Position numbers and translations under genes: made by a program. Shown piece after piece: positions 1-8,169 of a DNA stretch of 64,000 bases (the first letter of the stretch is position 1; every line of letters starts with the position of its first letter). Source of the stretch: Roseofilum reptotaenium CS-1145 (GTDB lineage Bacteria; Cyanobacteriota; Cyanobacteriia; Cyanobacteriales; Desertifilaceae); assembly GCF_028330985.1 (NCBI RefSeq), contig NZ_JAQMUE010000088.1, positions 62,001 through 126,000 of the forward strand, in the 5' to 3' direction. The notes below the pieces were generated by a model, which saw only the letters and a list, made by a program, of their open reading frames with translations, was not told the DNA's origin and did no database searches.

Positions 1-2
1 CT

Positions 3-56
3 ACTCTATTGAGGCACGGAAGATTCGCCATAATCAATACGAGTATCGGATGTTAA
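3..56 (+). CDS. possible 3' end of an upstream gene (cas3 candidate)
   Basis: The frame starting at base 3 stays open to a TAA at 54-56, encoding about 17 residues, and would overlap the next start codon (ATG at 50) by 7 nt. In type I-D loci the helicase gene cas3 usually sits immediately before cas10d, so this could be its tail. The piece is too short to recognise, and another frame is also open to the window edge. Confidence 0.25.
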   Translation, partial: TLLRHGRFAIINTSIGC

Positions 57-493
57 CAAAAATCCAAATATTGGATCAAAAATCAGAGCAGGTATCCGCG
101 AAAATTCCTTATCTGAAAATGCTAGTTTTATTTGGTTCTCGCGCTAGAGGAGACAATCAAGAAAATAGTGATTGGGATTTTGCCGTACTCTACGATGAAG
201 AACTCAGAGAACCCATCCTAAAACAAAATGCCTGGAGATGGTTAGAAGCTTTTCACATTCTCGGAGAAATCTTTGGATTGAACGACGATAATATGGATAT
301 TGTCGAACTCAATCGCTGTTCTCCCTTAATTGCTCATTATGTGGCACGAGATGGAAAAGTCATTTATGAGAAACTCCCAGGAGAGTTTGAAAACTTCCAG
401 CGCCATCATCTCATGAGTGATGCAGAATTAAAACAAATGCGTCGCGATCTTCGGCAAAAACTCGAACGCTCTTTGCAGAGGAAAGGTGTATGA
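50..493 (+). CDS. mntA: MntA-type nucleotidyltransferase antitoxin (MNT domain)
   Basis: 147 aa with the minimal nucleotidyltransferase signature GSx10DxD: G29-S30, then ten residues, then D41-W-D43; a third acidic residue is D83 in NMDIVEL. In the known HepT/MntA family this enzyme AMPylates the partner HEPN toxin and silences it. The stop overlaps the start of the HEPN gene (ATGA-type), as in two-gene toxin-antitoxin operons. The frame is open to the left edge, but 28 residues before the GS motif is normal for the family, so the ATG at 50 is preferred. The pair lies directly before cas10d, an unusual place. The family call is firm; a role in the CRISPR locus is inference. Confidence 0.85.
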   Translation: MLTKIQILDQKSEQVSAKIPYLKMLVLFGSRARGDNQENSDWDFAVLYDEELREPILKQNAWRWLEAFHILGEIFGLNDDNMDIVELNRCSPLIAHYVARDGKVIYEKLPGEFENFQRHHLMSDAELKQMRRDLRQKLERSLQRKGV

Positions 494-933
494 CTGAAGT
501 CGATCCTAATATTGTTTTAAGGAAGCTTGATTTTCTGGATGATTACCTTAATCGACTAGAGCCTTTGTGTGCTATCTCGCTAACAGACTATCTGGCTGAT
601 TCCAATACCCAATTAATGGTTGAGCGATTATTACAGCTTTCCTTTCAAGTCGCGATTGATGTTAATCGGTATTTGTTGAAGACTGTCAACCTACCACAAC
701 CGGAGAAGAATTTTGATACCTTCGAGGAAATGAGTCGCTGTGGTATTCTTACTCCAGAGTTAGCGAAAATATTAGCCCCATCCGGTAGCTTAAGAAATCG
801 ATTAGTTCATATGTACGATGAAATCGATCCGGTAAAAATCCACGAATGTATTCAACTCGCTCTACAGGAATATCCCAAATATCAAAGACAAATTCTCCAA
901 TACTTAGACACTCTAGAGGACGATCGTGGCTAA
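490..933 (+). CDS. hepT: HepT-type HEPN ribonuclease toxin (DUF86)
   Basis: 147 aa, mostly helical, with the HEPN active-site motif Rx4HxY intact: R102, H107, Y109 in RNRLVHMY, followed by DEID. In the family R and H cut RNA, and the Tyr is the residue AMPylated by MntA. It starts 4 nt inside the end of mntA, and its own stop (931-933) lies 8 nt inside cas10d, so the three genes look translationally coupled. No key residue is missing, so the toxin should be functional. Sure of the family; the cellular target RNA cannot be read from the sequence. Confidence 0.87.
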   Translation: MTEVDPNIVLRKLDFLDDYLNRLEPLCAISLTDYLADSNTQLMVERLLQLSFQVAIDVNRYLLKTVNLPQPEKNFDTFEEMSRCGILTPELAKILAPSGSLRNRLVHMYDEIDPVKIHECIQLALQEYPKYQRQILQYLDTLEDDRG

Positions 934-3900
934 AAAACGTAAATCTGAACCGGAAACCCAACAACTTTCCTTATTTGATCCTGCCTGCGAACCCGAAATA
1001 GACGAAGATCTACAAGAGGGATGGGATTCAGAAGAAATCGATCTCGGCTTAGACAAAACGACTCGCGAAATTGCCTCACAACCGGCTGAACTGTTGACGC
1101 TGAAGCTACTCAAACAAGCCATTACAGCCGAAAATCCAGGCGATCGCATCATGGCTGATTTTGCCGAGTATGTGCTTCCCAATTTGCTCAAATATACGAT
1201 TGGAGTTACAGCTAAAGGTGGGAAATATTTCGATCGCCTAGATGAAGAGCGCGAAGAAGGATACAATCGCCGCAATGCTGCCGATCAATCCTTGAACACC
1301 CATCTACTCAATGGCTTATTTCCAGCCAACTTAGTCGAACGAGAGCTGCAAAAACTGAATACCACCGTGCGCCGGGAAATTGATGAGCCAGAGCGCCGGT
1401 TACTGATTGCCGGATTTATTCTCCATGACTTTGAGAAATTTGCCGATGTGCCGGAAGATTGCCGGGATCTGCAAAAGGAGGAACATCGGCAAATCATTGC
1501 CCAGAAAATCGTCCAACTGGGATTAGATCTATTTTTAGATCCCGAAAATCCCCAGGGTTATCAAGACTATATTGATGATTTACTTTGTGTTGCCTATAAT
1601 GCTCAGAGAAGATGGGGAACGAACTGGAATTTTTCCGAATTTGGGCTTAATCCGAGTTTACGCGATCGCACTCTCATTTGCCTAGCCGAACTTGCCTGTT
1701 TAGCTGACTCCCTTTCCTCCATTATCAAACATCCCCAAGATGCAGAAACTTCGCGCCTGCAACAACTCATTCACAGCCTCAGCGACGGAGAACTAAAGTT
1801 TACTTATCACAGCATTGCCGAAAACCGAGGCGTGCTAACCAATGTCGTCAATAACGCCTTAATGGAAGCTCATACTTCTCTAAATGCCTCCTCTCCCACG
1901 GAAGAGGGGGTTGGGGGAGAGGGTAACAATTACAAGCCCTTACTCTATCTTCCCACAGGAGTCATTTACCTTGCTCGTCGCAATGCTCCCCCCATTTCCA
2001 GAGCAGACTTACCCAACCGGGTGGTGGAGAAAATTAAAGCCTTATGTCGAAATCAATTAGTCCTGCGACAAACCGGATTTAGTCGCGATGGTAAAGGCAT
2101 GAAATATGCCGATTATTACGAACAGTTTTTCGATATTGTGGGCTTAATGCAAGTGGCATTAAAGGCAACCTTACGAATTTTACATGATAAAAAGCCTTCC
2201 GTTGCCAAAAGCCGCAGCGAGAACCTCGTTAAGTTTCAGCAAAAACAGGTACTCTCAGCCGACTATGACTTTAGCTTCAGTGATGATATCAGATGCGATC
2301 GCCTCGCGGAATTCGGAGATGCCCTCACCCGCAAGATTTGGGGAGAGCAAGTCCACAAAATTGAAGCCGCTCGCAAAAAAGAGAAGGCATTACCCCCATT
2401 ACCGAATCTCGATTTAGTGCATGAAGTCGCCAAATTTTGGCAACTCGAACAATACTTACCTCAAATTCGGGAAATTCAGCGCATTAACGAGAGCTTAAAA
2501 GCCTTAAAACTCAAAGGCAATACTGGAGGCGTTCCCTATGAATGGTATTTTCTCGCTGCCAAATATCTCCAACATCATCCCGGTATCGAAGACGTGCGCG
2601 AAACCTGCGAAACGGTGATTTCCCATATCGCCCAACTCATTAATCCCATTGTAGAGCAATATTCCTTAGCTGATGGTTGGGAAGATGTGCGCTTATGGGT
2701 GGAACAAGTGGTGATGTTACCCGATAATCAACCCCAGGAATTGGCACAAGCTGACATCTTTTTCAAAGAATTAGAGCATTACCAACTGGCGAAAAAACCA
2801 GGACGGGGAAAACAGCTCATTTGCTCCATTTCCCATTCTCCCTATAGCGTCAGCGAACAAATGGAATCAGCCGTTTTATTCACGCCCCAAGTCTACACCA
2901 ATAAACAGATGTTAGGCGGCTCCAATGCCAAGCGCAATATCTCCAGTATTTCGGGCACAGAGATGATGCTCAGGCAAATTTTGATGAATCAAACCCAAGC
3001 CGTTGGCAAACGCTTTGAGGAGGGCAAATATCGCTATCTCTACTTCTATCCCACCTACTACTTCACCCCAGAAACCAACAAGTTTCTACATCAAGCTTAC
3101 CGGAATATTGCCCAAACCCGATTTAATACGAGTCTGCGTAACCATTTTATCAATGATGACTTACAAGCCGATTTTAGCCGGGACAACTATCAAAGCGCCG
3201 ATGTTTTTCTCATGGAGGAAGACTTAGCAACCAAAAAAGCCCTACCCGAAAACGATCCGAACCGCAAATTTGACCGCACCTTCAAGCTCTCCTATCCTGA
3301 AAATCAACCCCTCACGTTCTACTTTATGGCACTCCCTCCAGGACGAGATCCAACGGATACCGAATCCTGGGTAATGCCCACCTGGTTAGCCTTCGCGTTT
3401 CCCCTAATTTTAGATGTCAAAACCGTTGTTTCTGAATCTCCCATTCCCCCATTCAAGGATGGCGCAGAATTCGAGCAAACAGTTTTTCTCGATAGCGCCC
3501 CCCAAGCCTTCCAATCATTAGTGCAAGCCGATTATTTTCGTCTCGACTATATTCTCGAAGGCTGGAAAGAAAAGCACGGCAGAAAACTGTATCCTGCACC
3601 GCTTAAAGTCCTCACTGCTGCCTATGCCATTCACCTCGATGTTAACGCCAAACAAGGCAAAGGAAAATATGATGCCCACTGGGGTAAACTCTCGGAACTG
3701 GCGCGAGATTTACAAACCAGTCCTCTGACAGTTTTTAGTGCCCTGAACGCCTGGATACGCGGTCAAAGTATAGAGAATATTTCTATGAAAAGAGTCCGTC
3801 TCTATGCCTATGCCTTTTATCCCTGTTTCGATCCGTATTGTAGTTATGAAAATCAGGAGTTGATCGTGTCTGAAGAATCCCCCTTAAATCACCCCAAAAA

Positions 3901-4321
3901 ACTCACTGAACTCTATCGCCAATTTTATCGCGCCAATAAGCGATACAATCCCAAAGCCAATGCCGTATTGAAACCCATTGATATTGCCTCGGAAACCATA
4001 CTCAAAGCTGAATCTGCCGTCTTTCAAGGAGAAACCTTAGTTTTTGTTGTCGCGGCTGAGATTTATAAACTTATGGATCGGGTGCATAATTCTACGGCTG
4101 AAGGACGTTGGGTATTCAAAAACAGAGAAGAAGAACGCCAGAAAATATTAGAGTTTGCTGAATATTTTGTCGTCGAAGTTTTCGATAAATACTTTAGCGG
4201 CGATCGCGCTCTTTTGTCAGGACAACCAATTAACTTAATTCGAGATACTTGCGAATTTCTCTATCGCCTCGCAGATGACAAAGAAAACCAACAATATGAA
4301 CAAAACAAAGAATCCTCGTAG
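926..4321 (+). CDS. cas10d: Cas10d (Csc3), large subunit of type I-D Cascade
   Basis: 1131 aa with a GTG start preceded by AGAGGA at 915-920. The N-terminal part carries an HD nuclease domain: H126 in THLLNG and the HD pair H167-D168 in ILHDFEKF. In type I-D systems this domain cuts the target DNA, because the partner Cas3 is a helicase lacking HD. The rest is the long Cas10-like body; I see no GGDD cyclase motif, as expected for Cas10d rather than type III Cas10. It is followed by csc2 and csc1, giving the usual I-D order. A proline/glycine-rich insert near residue 325 looks like a linker. Family assignment rests on length, HD and context. Confidence 0.93.
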   Translation: MAKKRKSEPETQQLSLFDPACEPEIDEDLQEGWDSEEIDLGLDKTTREIASQPAELLTLKLLKQAITAENPGDRIMADFAEYVLPNLLKYTIGVTAKGGKYFDRLDEEREEGYNRRNAADQSLNTHLLNGLFPANLVERELQKLNTTVRREIDEPERRLLIAGFILHDFEKFADVPEDCRDLQKEEHRQIIAQKIVQLGLDLFLDPENPQGYQDYIDDLLCVAYNAQRRWGTNWNFSEFGLNPSLRDRTLICLAELACLADSLSSIIKHPQDAETSRLQQLIHSLSDGELKFTYHSIAENRGVLTNVVNNALMEAHTSLNASSPTEEGVGGEGNNYKPLLYLPTGVIYLARRNAPPISRADLPNRVVEKIKALCRNQLVLRQTGFSRDGKGMKYADYYEQFFDIVGLMQVALKATLRILHDKKPSVAKSRSENLVKFQQKQVLSADYDFSFSDDIRCDRLAEFGDALTRKIWGEQVHKIEAARKKEKALPPLPNLDLVHEVAKFWQLEQYLPQIREIQRINESLKALKLKGNTGGVPYEWYFLAAKYLQHHPGIEDVRETCETVISHIAQLINPIVEQYSLADGWEDVRLWVEQVVMLPDNQPQELAQADIFFKELEHYQLAKKPGRGKQLICSISHSPYSVSEQMESAVLFTPQVYTNKQMLGGSNAKRNISSISGTEMMLRQILMNQTQAVGKRFEEGKYRYLYFYPTYYFTPETNKFLHQAYRNIAQTRFNTSLRNHFINDDLQADFSRDNYQSADVFLMEEDLATKKALPENDPNRKFDRTFKLSYPENQPLTFYFMALPPGRDPTDTESWVMPTWLAFAFPLILDVKTVVSESPIPPFKDGAEFEQTVFLDSAPQAFQSLVQADYFRLDYILEGWKEKHGRKLYPAPLKVLTAAYAIHLDVNAKQGKGKYDAHWGKLSELARDLQTSPLTVFSALNAWIRGQSIENISMKRVRLYAYAFYPCFDPYCSYENQELIVSEESPLNHPKKLTELYRQFYRANKRYNPKANAVLKPIDIASETILKAESAVFQGETLVFVVAAEIYKLMDRVHNSTAEGRWVFKNREEERQKILEFAEYFVVEVFDKYFSGDRALLSGQPINLIRDTCEFLYRLADDKENQQYEQNKESS

Positions 4322-4415
4322 GGGCGGGTTCTGAGATCAACTTTGAGATCCAGCAGAAAATTTTCTAAACTCGCCCAAACACACCCATTTTCACATTTAT
4401 TAGGAGACCAAAACT

Positions 4416-5447
4416 ATGTCATTTTTAACTACTGTCGATGCCAAATTTTTCCATGATGCTATTCCTTATAAACCCATGGGAAAATATGCTCACTTCCTCA
4501 CCATCCGTGTCACCGAATCCTATCCTCTCTTTCAAACGGATGGCGAGTTAAATAAATCACGAGTTCGTGCCGGAATCCAAGATCAAACCCCCATTAGTCG
4601 CCTTGCCATGTTCAAGCGCAAACAATCTACACCAGAGCGTTTGGTGGGACGGGAACTCCTGCGAAACTACGGATTGATGACGGCTGAAGAGTGCGAGTAC
4701 AATGTTAAATTTGCTATGAATAACCCCGACTGTATTATTTATGGATTTGCGATCGGTGATTCCGGTTCAGAAAAATCAAAAGTCGTCGTTGATACAGCGT
4801 TTTCCATTACCGATTTTACTAAATCTCATCAATCCTTTACCCTAAATGCACCCTATGAAAATGGAACTATGGCTTCTAAGGGAGAAGGTGACAGCAAACC
4901 TGGAGAAGTCACTAGTCGGATTAACCGACAAGATCATATTAAACCCCAGGTCTTTTTTCCCAGCATTGTCACCCTAAAAGATCCCACAGAAGCAGGGTTT
5001 ATCTATGTCTTCAACAACATTTTACGCACCCGCCACTATGGAGCGCAAACCACTCGCACTGGACGGGTTAGGAATCACTTTATTGGTGTAATCTTTTCTG
5101 ATGGAGAAATCACCAGTAACTTGCGGTGGACTCAATCCATTTATGACTTTTTGAAACAAGGAGAAAAATTGAAACAAGGAGATAAGCAAGAAGAATTTAA
5201 CCCATTAAATGAGGATGATGTGATCGAAGCAGCTCAAGAAACTATGTCTACTTTAATGTCAGATGAATATCTAGTGCATCAAGATTACATTGGTGATCGC
5301 TTTGTTCCTTTGTTAACTGAAGTCAAAGAGATTATCGGCAATGAAGACAAGCTAAAAGAGTTGTTGGAAACCGCAAATCGGGAAGCTAAAGACTATGCTT
5401 CAAAATACATTAAAGGTAAGAAAGCTGCTGCTACTGCAAAATCCTAA
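4416..5447 (+). CDS. csc2: Csc2 (Cas7d), crRNA backbone subunit of type I-D Cascade
   Basis: 343 aa, the usual Csc2 length. It opens with a Csc2-like N-terminus (KFFHDAIPYKPMGKYAHFL) and has the conserved block RTRHYGAQTTRTGRVRNHF around residues 205-225. Several copies line the crRNA in the effector complex. The gene follows cas10d after 94 nt; a clear AGGAG at 4402-4406 sits 9 nt before the ATG. The C-terminus is lysine- and alanine-rich. The stop is 5 nt before csc1. The gap before it begins with GTAGGGGCGGGTT, a motif common in intergenic repeats of cyanobacteria; I see no terminator there, so one transcript with cas10d is likely. Confidence 0.93.
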   Translation: MSFLTTVDAKFFHDAIPYKPMGKYAHFLTIRVTESYPLFQTDGELNKSRVRAGIQDQTPISRLAMFKRKQSTPERLVGRELLRNYGLMTAEECEYNVKFAMNNPDCIIYGFAIGDSGSEKSKVVVDTAFSITDFTKSHQSFTLNAPYENGTMASKGEGDSKPGEVTSRINRQDHIKPQVFFPSIVTLKDPTEAGFIYVFNNILRTRHYGAQTTRTGRVRNHFIGVIFSDGEITSNLRWTQSIYDFLKQGEKLKQGDKQEEFNPLNEDDVIEAAQETMSTLMSDEYLVHQDYIGDRFVPLLTEVKEIIGNEDKLKELLETANREAKDYASKYIKGKKAAATAKS

Positions 5448-5452
5448 CAATC

Positions 5453-6196
5453 ATGGCTTTTATTTATCACCTGCAACTGGAACTTCATGATACTCTCTAT
5501 TTTGCTACTCGTGAAATCGGTAGACTGTATGAAACTGAACCGATTATTCACAATTATGCCCTCTGTTATGCTCTGGGATTGGTGGATAATCCTCAATATG
5601 CAACTACGGTTAATGAAACTGAGTCTTATCGCTACTTTTGCCGCCATCAAGTCCCCCAGTATAAGGAACATCTTACCCCTTTGAATCAACAGGGAATTTA
5701 TGTGACTCCTGCTAGAGCAGTGCATTATCAAACTGTCCTGACGACTTGGAAATATGCTAATAACAACTACCATGTGGAGATGGAAAAAACAGCGAAAAAC
5801 TGGCCCAGTTTTGGACGCAATAAGGAGGTTGCACCAGAGAGTTTATTTGAATGCTTTGTGATTACATCCAAGAAGATTAACCTACCGCAATGGAATCCTT
5901 CAAAAAAATGGTGGATTCGTTTGGGTAAATGGTTAAGTAAAGCAGAAGTCACTTGTAAAGATTTGCAAGAGGTGAAAGCTTCAGCTTCGGAACAAGAGTT
6001 TGTCTATCGCGATGCACTCAATCCTTTGGATGTGATGTTTTCCCACCAAGTCATCAGCTATGATGTGATTAACATGCCTCCAGTGAGTTTGATCCGTAAT
6101 GTGCATTTGCGCGGTTCTTACTATCAGATTGAAATCCAGGCTCAATCTCGTAAGCTTAAGATCCCTGCTGGTATGGCTTACCAATTTGCACCATAA
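5453..6196 (+). CDS. csc1: Csc1 (Cas5d), type I-D Cascade subunit
   Basis: 247 aa with the Csc1-type N-terminus (MAFIYHLQLELHDTLYFATR), then a conserved segment with GRLYETEPIIHNYALCYALG at residues 23-42. Csc1 is the Cas5-like protein that caps the 5' handle of the crRNA. It starts 5 nt after csc2, so the two are probably translated together. The usual next gene in I-D loci is cas6, but here about 2 kb of nuclease-like genes intervene. An imperfect hairpin with a 14-bp palindrome follows the stop and could reduce read-through into those genes. Confidence 0.93.
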   Translation: MAFIYHLQLELHDTLYFATREIGRLYETEPIIHNYALCYALGLVDNPQYATTVNETESYRYFCRHQVPQYKEHLTPLNQQGIYVTPARAVHYQTVLTTWKYANNNYHVEMEKTAKNWPSFGRNKEVAPESLFECFVITSKKINLPQWNPSKKWWIRLGKWLSKAEVTCKDLQEVKASASEQEFVYRDALNPLDVMFSHQVISYDVINMPPVSLIRNVHLRGSYYQIEIQAQSRKLKIPAGMAYQFAP

Positions 6197-6205
6197 GCAA
6201 GATAA

Positions 6206-6265
6206 GGTTTAGAGAGCTAGTTTGGAAAATGTGAATCATGCATGATTGACTGGCTCTCTCTAACC
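6206..6265 (+). other. imperfect hairpin with internal palindrome between csc1 and the nuclease genes
   Basis: GGTTTAGAGAGCTAGT (from 6206) pairs imperfectly with ACTGGCTCTCTCTAACC (to 6265), and the loop holds the perfect palindrome AATCATGCATGATT (6234-6247). There is no T-tract, so it is not a classical terminator. It may be an RNA processing or pausing site, or a protein-binding site. Confidence 0.45.
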
Positions 6266-6294
6266 ATCGTTAACAATTGATGAAAGAGGGAAAT

Positions 6295-6903
6295 ATGACA
6301 ATCTTAAAAGATGATCAAACCTATACCTTTAGTCAAATCTCTTCCTTGAGAATTGAAGCGAAAGATTTGGCTCATCAGTTGGGTTATGGGTTTCAGCGAG
6401 AATGGTTGAATTTACCCCAATATGAAGGTGCACTCGATCGCACAGAACAAACGCGATCGCGAATTGAAGAAGCTTTACCCTACGTCAGCTTATCCACGGA
6501 AACCGCACGGCGAGAGATTCTCATTGCTCCCATCCTCTTAGATGTAGTGCATTATACTAAATCTGAGTTAAAAATTGAATATGCCATTAAAGTGAGCGAG
6601 CAACTACAGGGATCTTTAGATTACTTACTTGAAGGGAAAGATCGCCTACTTATTGTCGAAGCGAAAAAAGAGGACTTAGATTACGGCTTTACCCAACTGG
6701 TGACTGAACTGATTGCCTTAGATCAATGGGAAAAAAGCACCGATCAAGACTGCTTTATAGGTGCTATAACGACAGGAAAAATATGGGAATTTGCTACCCT
6801 AGACAGAACGACTAAAACCATTCAGCAAGGATTAAATTCCTATCGAGTCCCTGAAGATCTCGAAACCCTATTGCGAATTTTAGTTTGCACTCTCATTTCC
6901 TAA
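6295..6903 (+). CDS. PD-(D/E)XK nuclease-like protein, first paralogue
   Basis: 202 aa. The core resembles the N-terminal nuclease domain of type I restriction HsdR proteins: D109 (GSLDYLL), then E122 and K124 (LIVEAKKED), with Q134 (FTQLV) and an upstream helix glutamate E74 (RREILIAP). This is the D...ExK...Q pattern of a metal-dependent nuclease. No helicase or DNA-recognition domain is attached. The start at 6295 follows AGAGGG (6285-6290); an upstream TTG at 6277 is less likely. It is a clear paralogue of the next gene. It could act in interference, in adaptation, or simply be a passenger; the sequence does not decide. Confidence 0.7.
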   Translation: MTILKDDQTYTFSQISSLRIEAKDLAHQLGYGFQREWLNLPQYEGALDRTEQTRSRIEEALPYVSLSTETARREILIAPILLDVVHYTKSELKIEYAIKVSEQLQGSLDYLLEGKDRLLIVEAKKEDLDYGFTQLVTELIALDQWEKSTDQDCFIGAITTGKIWEFATLDRTTKTIQQGLNSYRVPEDLETLLRILVCTLIS

Positions 6904-6920
6904 ATTACAACCTTCAAATC

Positions 6921-7526
6921 ATGTCAACTTTAGAACCTAATCAATCTTACACTTTTAGTCAAATTTTTGGCTTGAGCATTGATCCCCAAGATTTAGCCGA
7001 AGAATTTGGTTATTCCTTAGAAAGATCCCGCCTAGATCTCCCCCAATACTCAGGAGAATTGGAGCTGCTCAAACAAACGCGATCGCGGATCGAGCGAGTT
7101 CTACCCCATGTCAGCTTAACCACCGAAACCTCCCGTCGGGAAGTCCTGATTTCCCATATAGTTTTAGACTTGGTTGAGTATACCCAAGCGTCGTTACGCA
7201 TTGAATATCCCTTAAAAGTTGACCCACTGCAAGGGATTCTAGATTATTTGCTCAGAACCGAAAGTCAGTTATTAGTCATCGAAGCGAAAAAAGAAGATTT
7301 AACCTATGGTTTCACGCAACTGGTGGCAGAAATGATTGCGCTGGATCGCTGGGAAAAGACACCCAACCAGCCGATCTTGATTGGTGCGGTAACAACGGGC
7401 TTCATCTGGAAATTTGGGCGCTTAGATCGGGAACAAAAACACTTCCAGGAAGGGTTAGACAGTTATCGAGTTTTGGAAGATATAGAACCGCTCTTACGCA
7501 TTCTTATTCGTACTCTTATCCCCTAA
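6921..7526 (+). CDS. PD-(D/E)XK nuclease-like protein, second paralogue
   Basis: 201 aa, collinear with the preceding gene from end to end: shared blocks are YTFSQI, QTRSRIE, TETxRRE, LDYLL, EAKKEDL, YGFTQLV and GAxTTG. The catalytic pattern is intact: D108, E121, K123, Q133. The first 12 codons of the longer open frame (from 6885) overlap the previous gene; the ATG at 6921 lines up with its paralogue and is preferred. The 17-nt gap to the preceding stop suggests an operon. A tandem duplication that has since diverged, with both copies keeping active-site residues, implies selection on both. Confidence 0.7.
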   Translation: MSTLEPNQSYTFSQIFGLSIDPQDLAEEFGYSLERSRLDLPQYSGELELLKQTRSRIERVLPHVSLTTETSRREVLISHIVLDLVEYTQASLRIEYPLKVDPLQGILDYLLRTESQLLVIEAKKEDLTYGFTQLVAEMIALDRWEKTPNQPILIGAVTTGFIWKFGRLDREQKHFQEGLDSYRVLEDIEPLLRILIRTLIP

Positions 7527-7533
7527 TTTTACT

Positions 7534-8157
7534 ATGTCTTACAGTAACTTCACTACCCTCGAAAGCGTGCAAACCCATCTCGATCTGCAACTGGAAGAAG
7601 ATCGCAACCTGTTTACCGAAATTCCAGAAATTACGCCCTCTGACTATCTCCAGCAAACTCTAGATGAATACTTACCCTTAGCGACGGCGATAAACACCGA
7701 AAAAGCGCGATCGGAATTCTTAATTGCGCCCATTTTAGCCGAAGTTCGTCGCCAAATTCAGGCTCAAATTAGCCTATTTTCGGGAACGGAATTTGATGTT
7801 GATGGAGAACGGGAACTCCCTAGCTACTGCGACTACATCCTCAGTTGCTCCCCCGAACAATATTTTATCCGCACTCCCATTATTACCATTGTCGAAGCCA
7901 AAAACGAAAACATCAAAGGTGGACTCGGACAATGTATCGCTACTATGGTTGCTGCTCAACTGTTTAACCAACGGCAAAATCAAGCTTTACCCGCTATTTA
8001 TGGTGCAGTTTCTACCGGAACCGTTTGGAAATTTATCATGCTCAAAAATAACCTTGCCTTCATCGATCGCCCAGAATACTACATCAACCAGATCGACAAA
8101 ATCCTCGGCATCCTCCTCCATCCCATCCAAACCTACCTCAGCACCCAACATCCCTAA
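7534..8157 (+). CDS. PD-(D/E)XK nuclease-like protein, third divergent copy
   Basis: 207 aa. It shares the same architecture as the two preceding genes but is much more diverged: E61 (RSEFLIAPIL), D100 (SYCDYIL), E121 and K123 (TIVEAKNEN), Q133 (LGQCIA), then a GAVSTGTVWKF block matching the GAxTTGxxWxF of the other two. Their N-terminal YTFSQI segment is absent. It begins 7 nt after the previous stop and ends 12 nt before cas6, so it is embedded in the cas operon. Proteins of this type occur widely in cyanobacteria, often near defence genes; substrate unknown. Confidence 0.68.
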   Translation: MSYSNFTTLESVQTHLDLQLEEDRNLFTEIPEITPSDYLQQTLDEYLPLATAINTEKARSEFLIAPILAEVRRQIQAQISLFSGTEFDVDGERELPSYCDYILSCSPEQYFIRTPIITIVEAKNENIKGGLGQCIATMVAAQLFNQRQNQALPAIYGAVSTGTVWKFIMLKNNLAFIDRPEYYINQIDKILGILLHPIQTYLSTQHP

Positions 8158-8169
8158 TTTTGAATTGAC

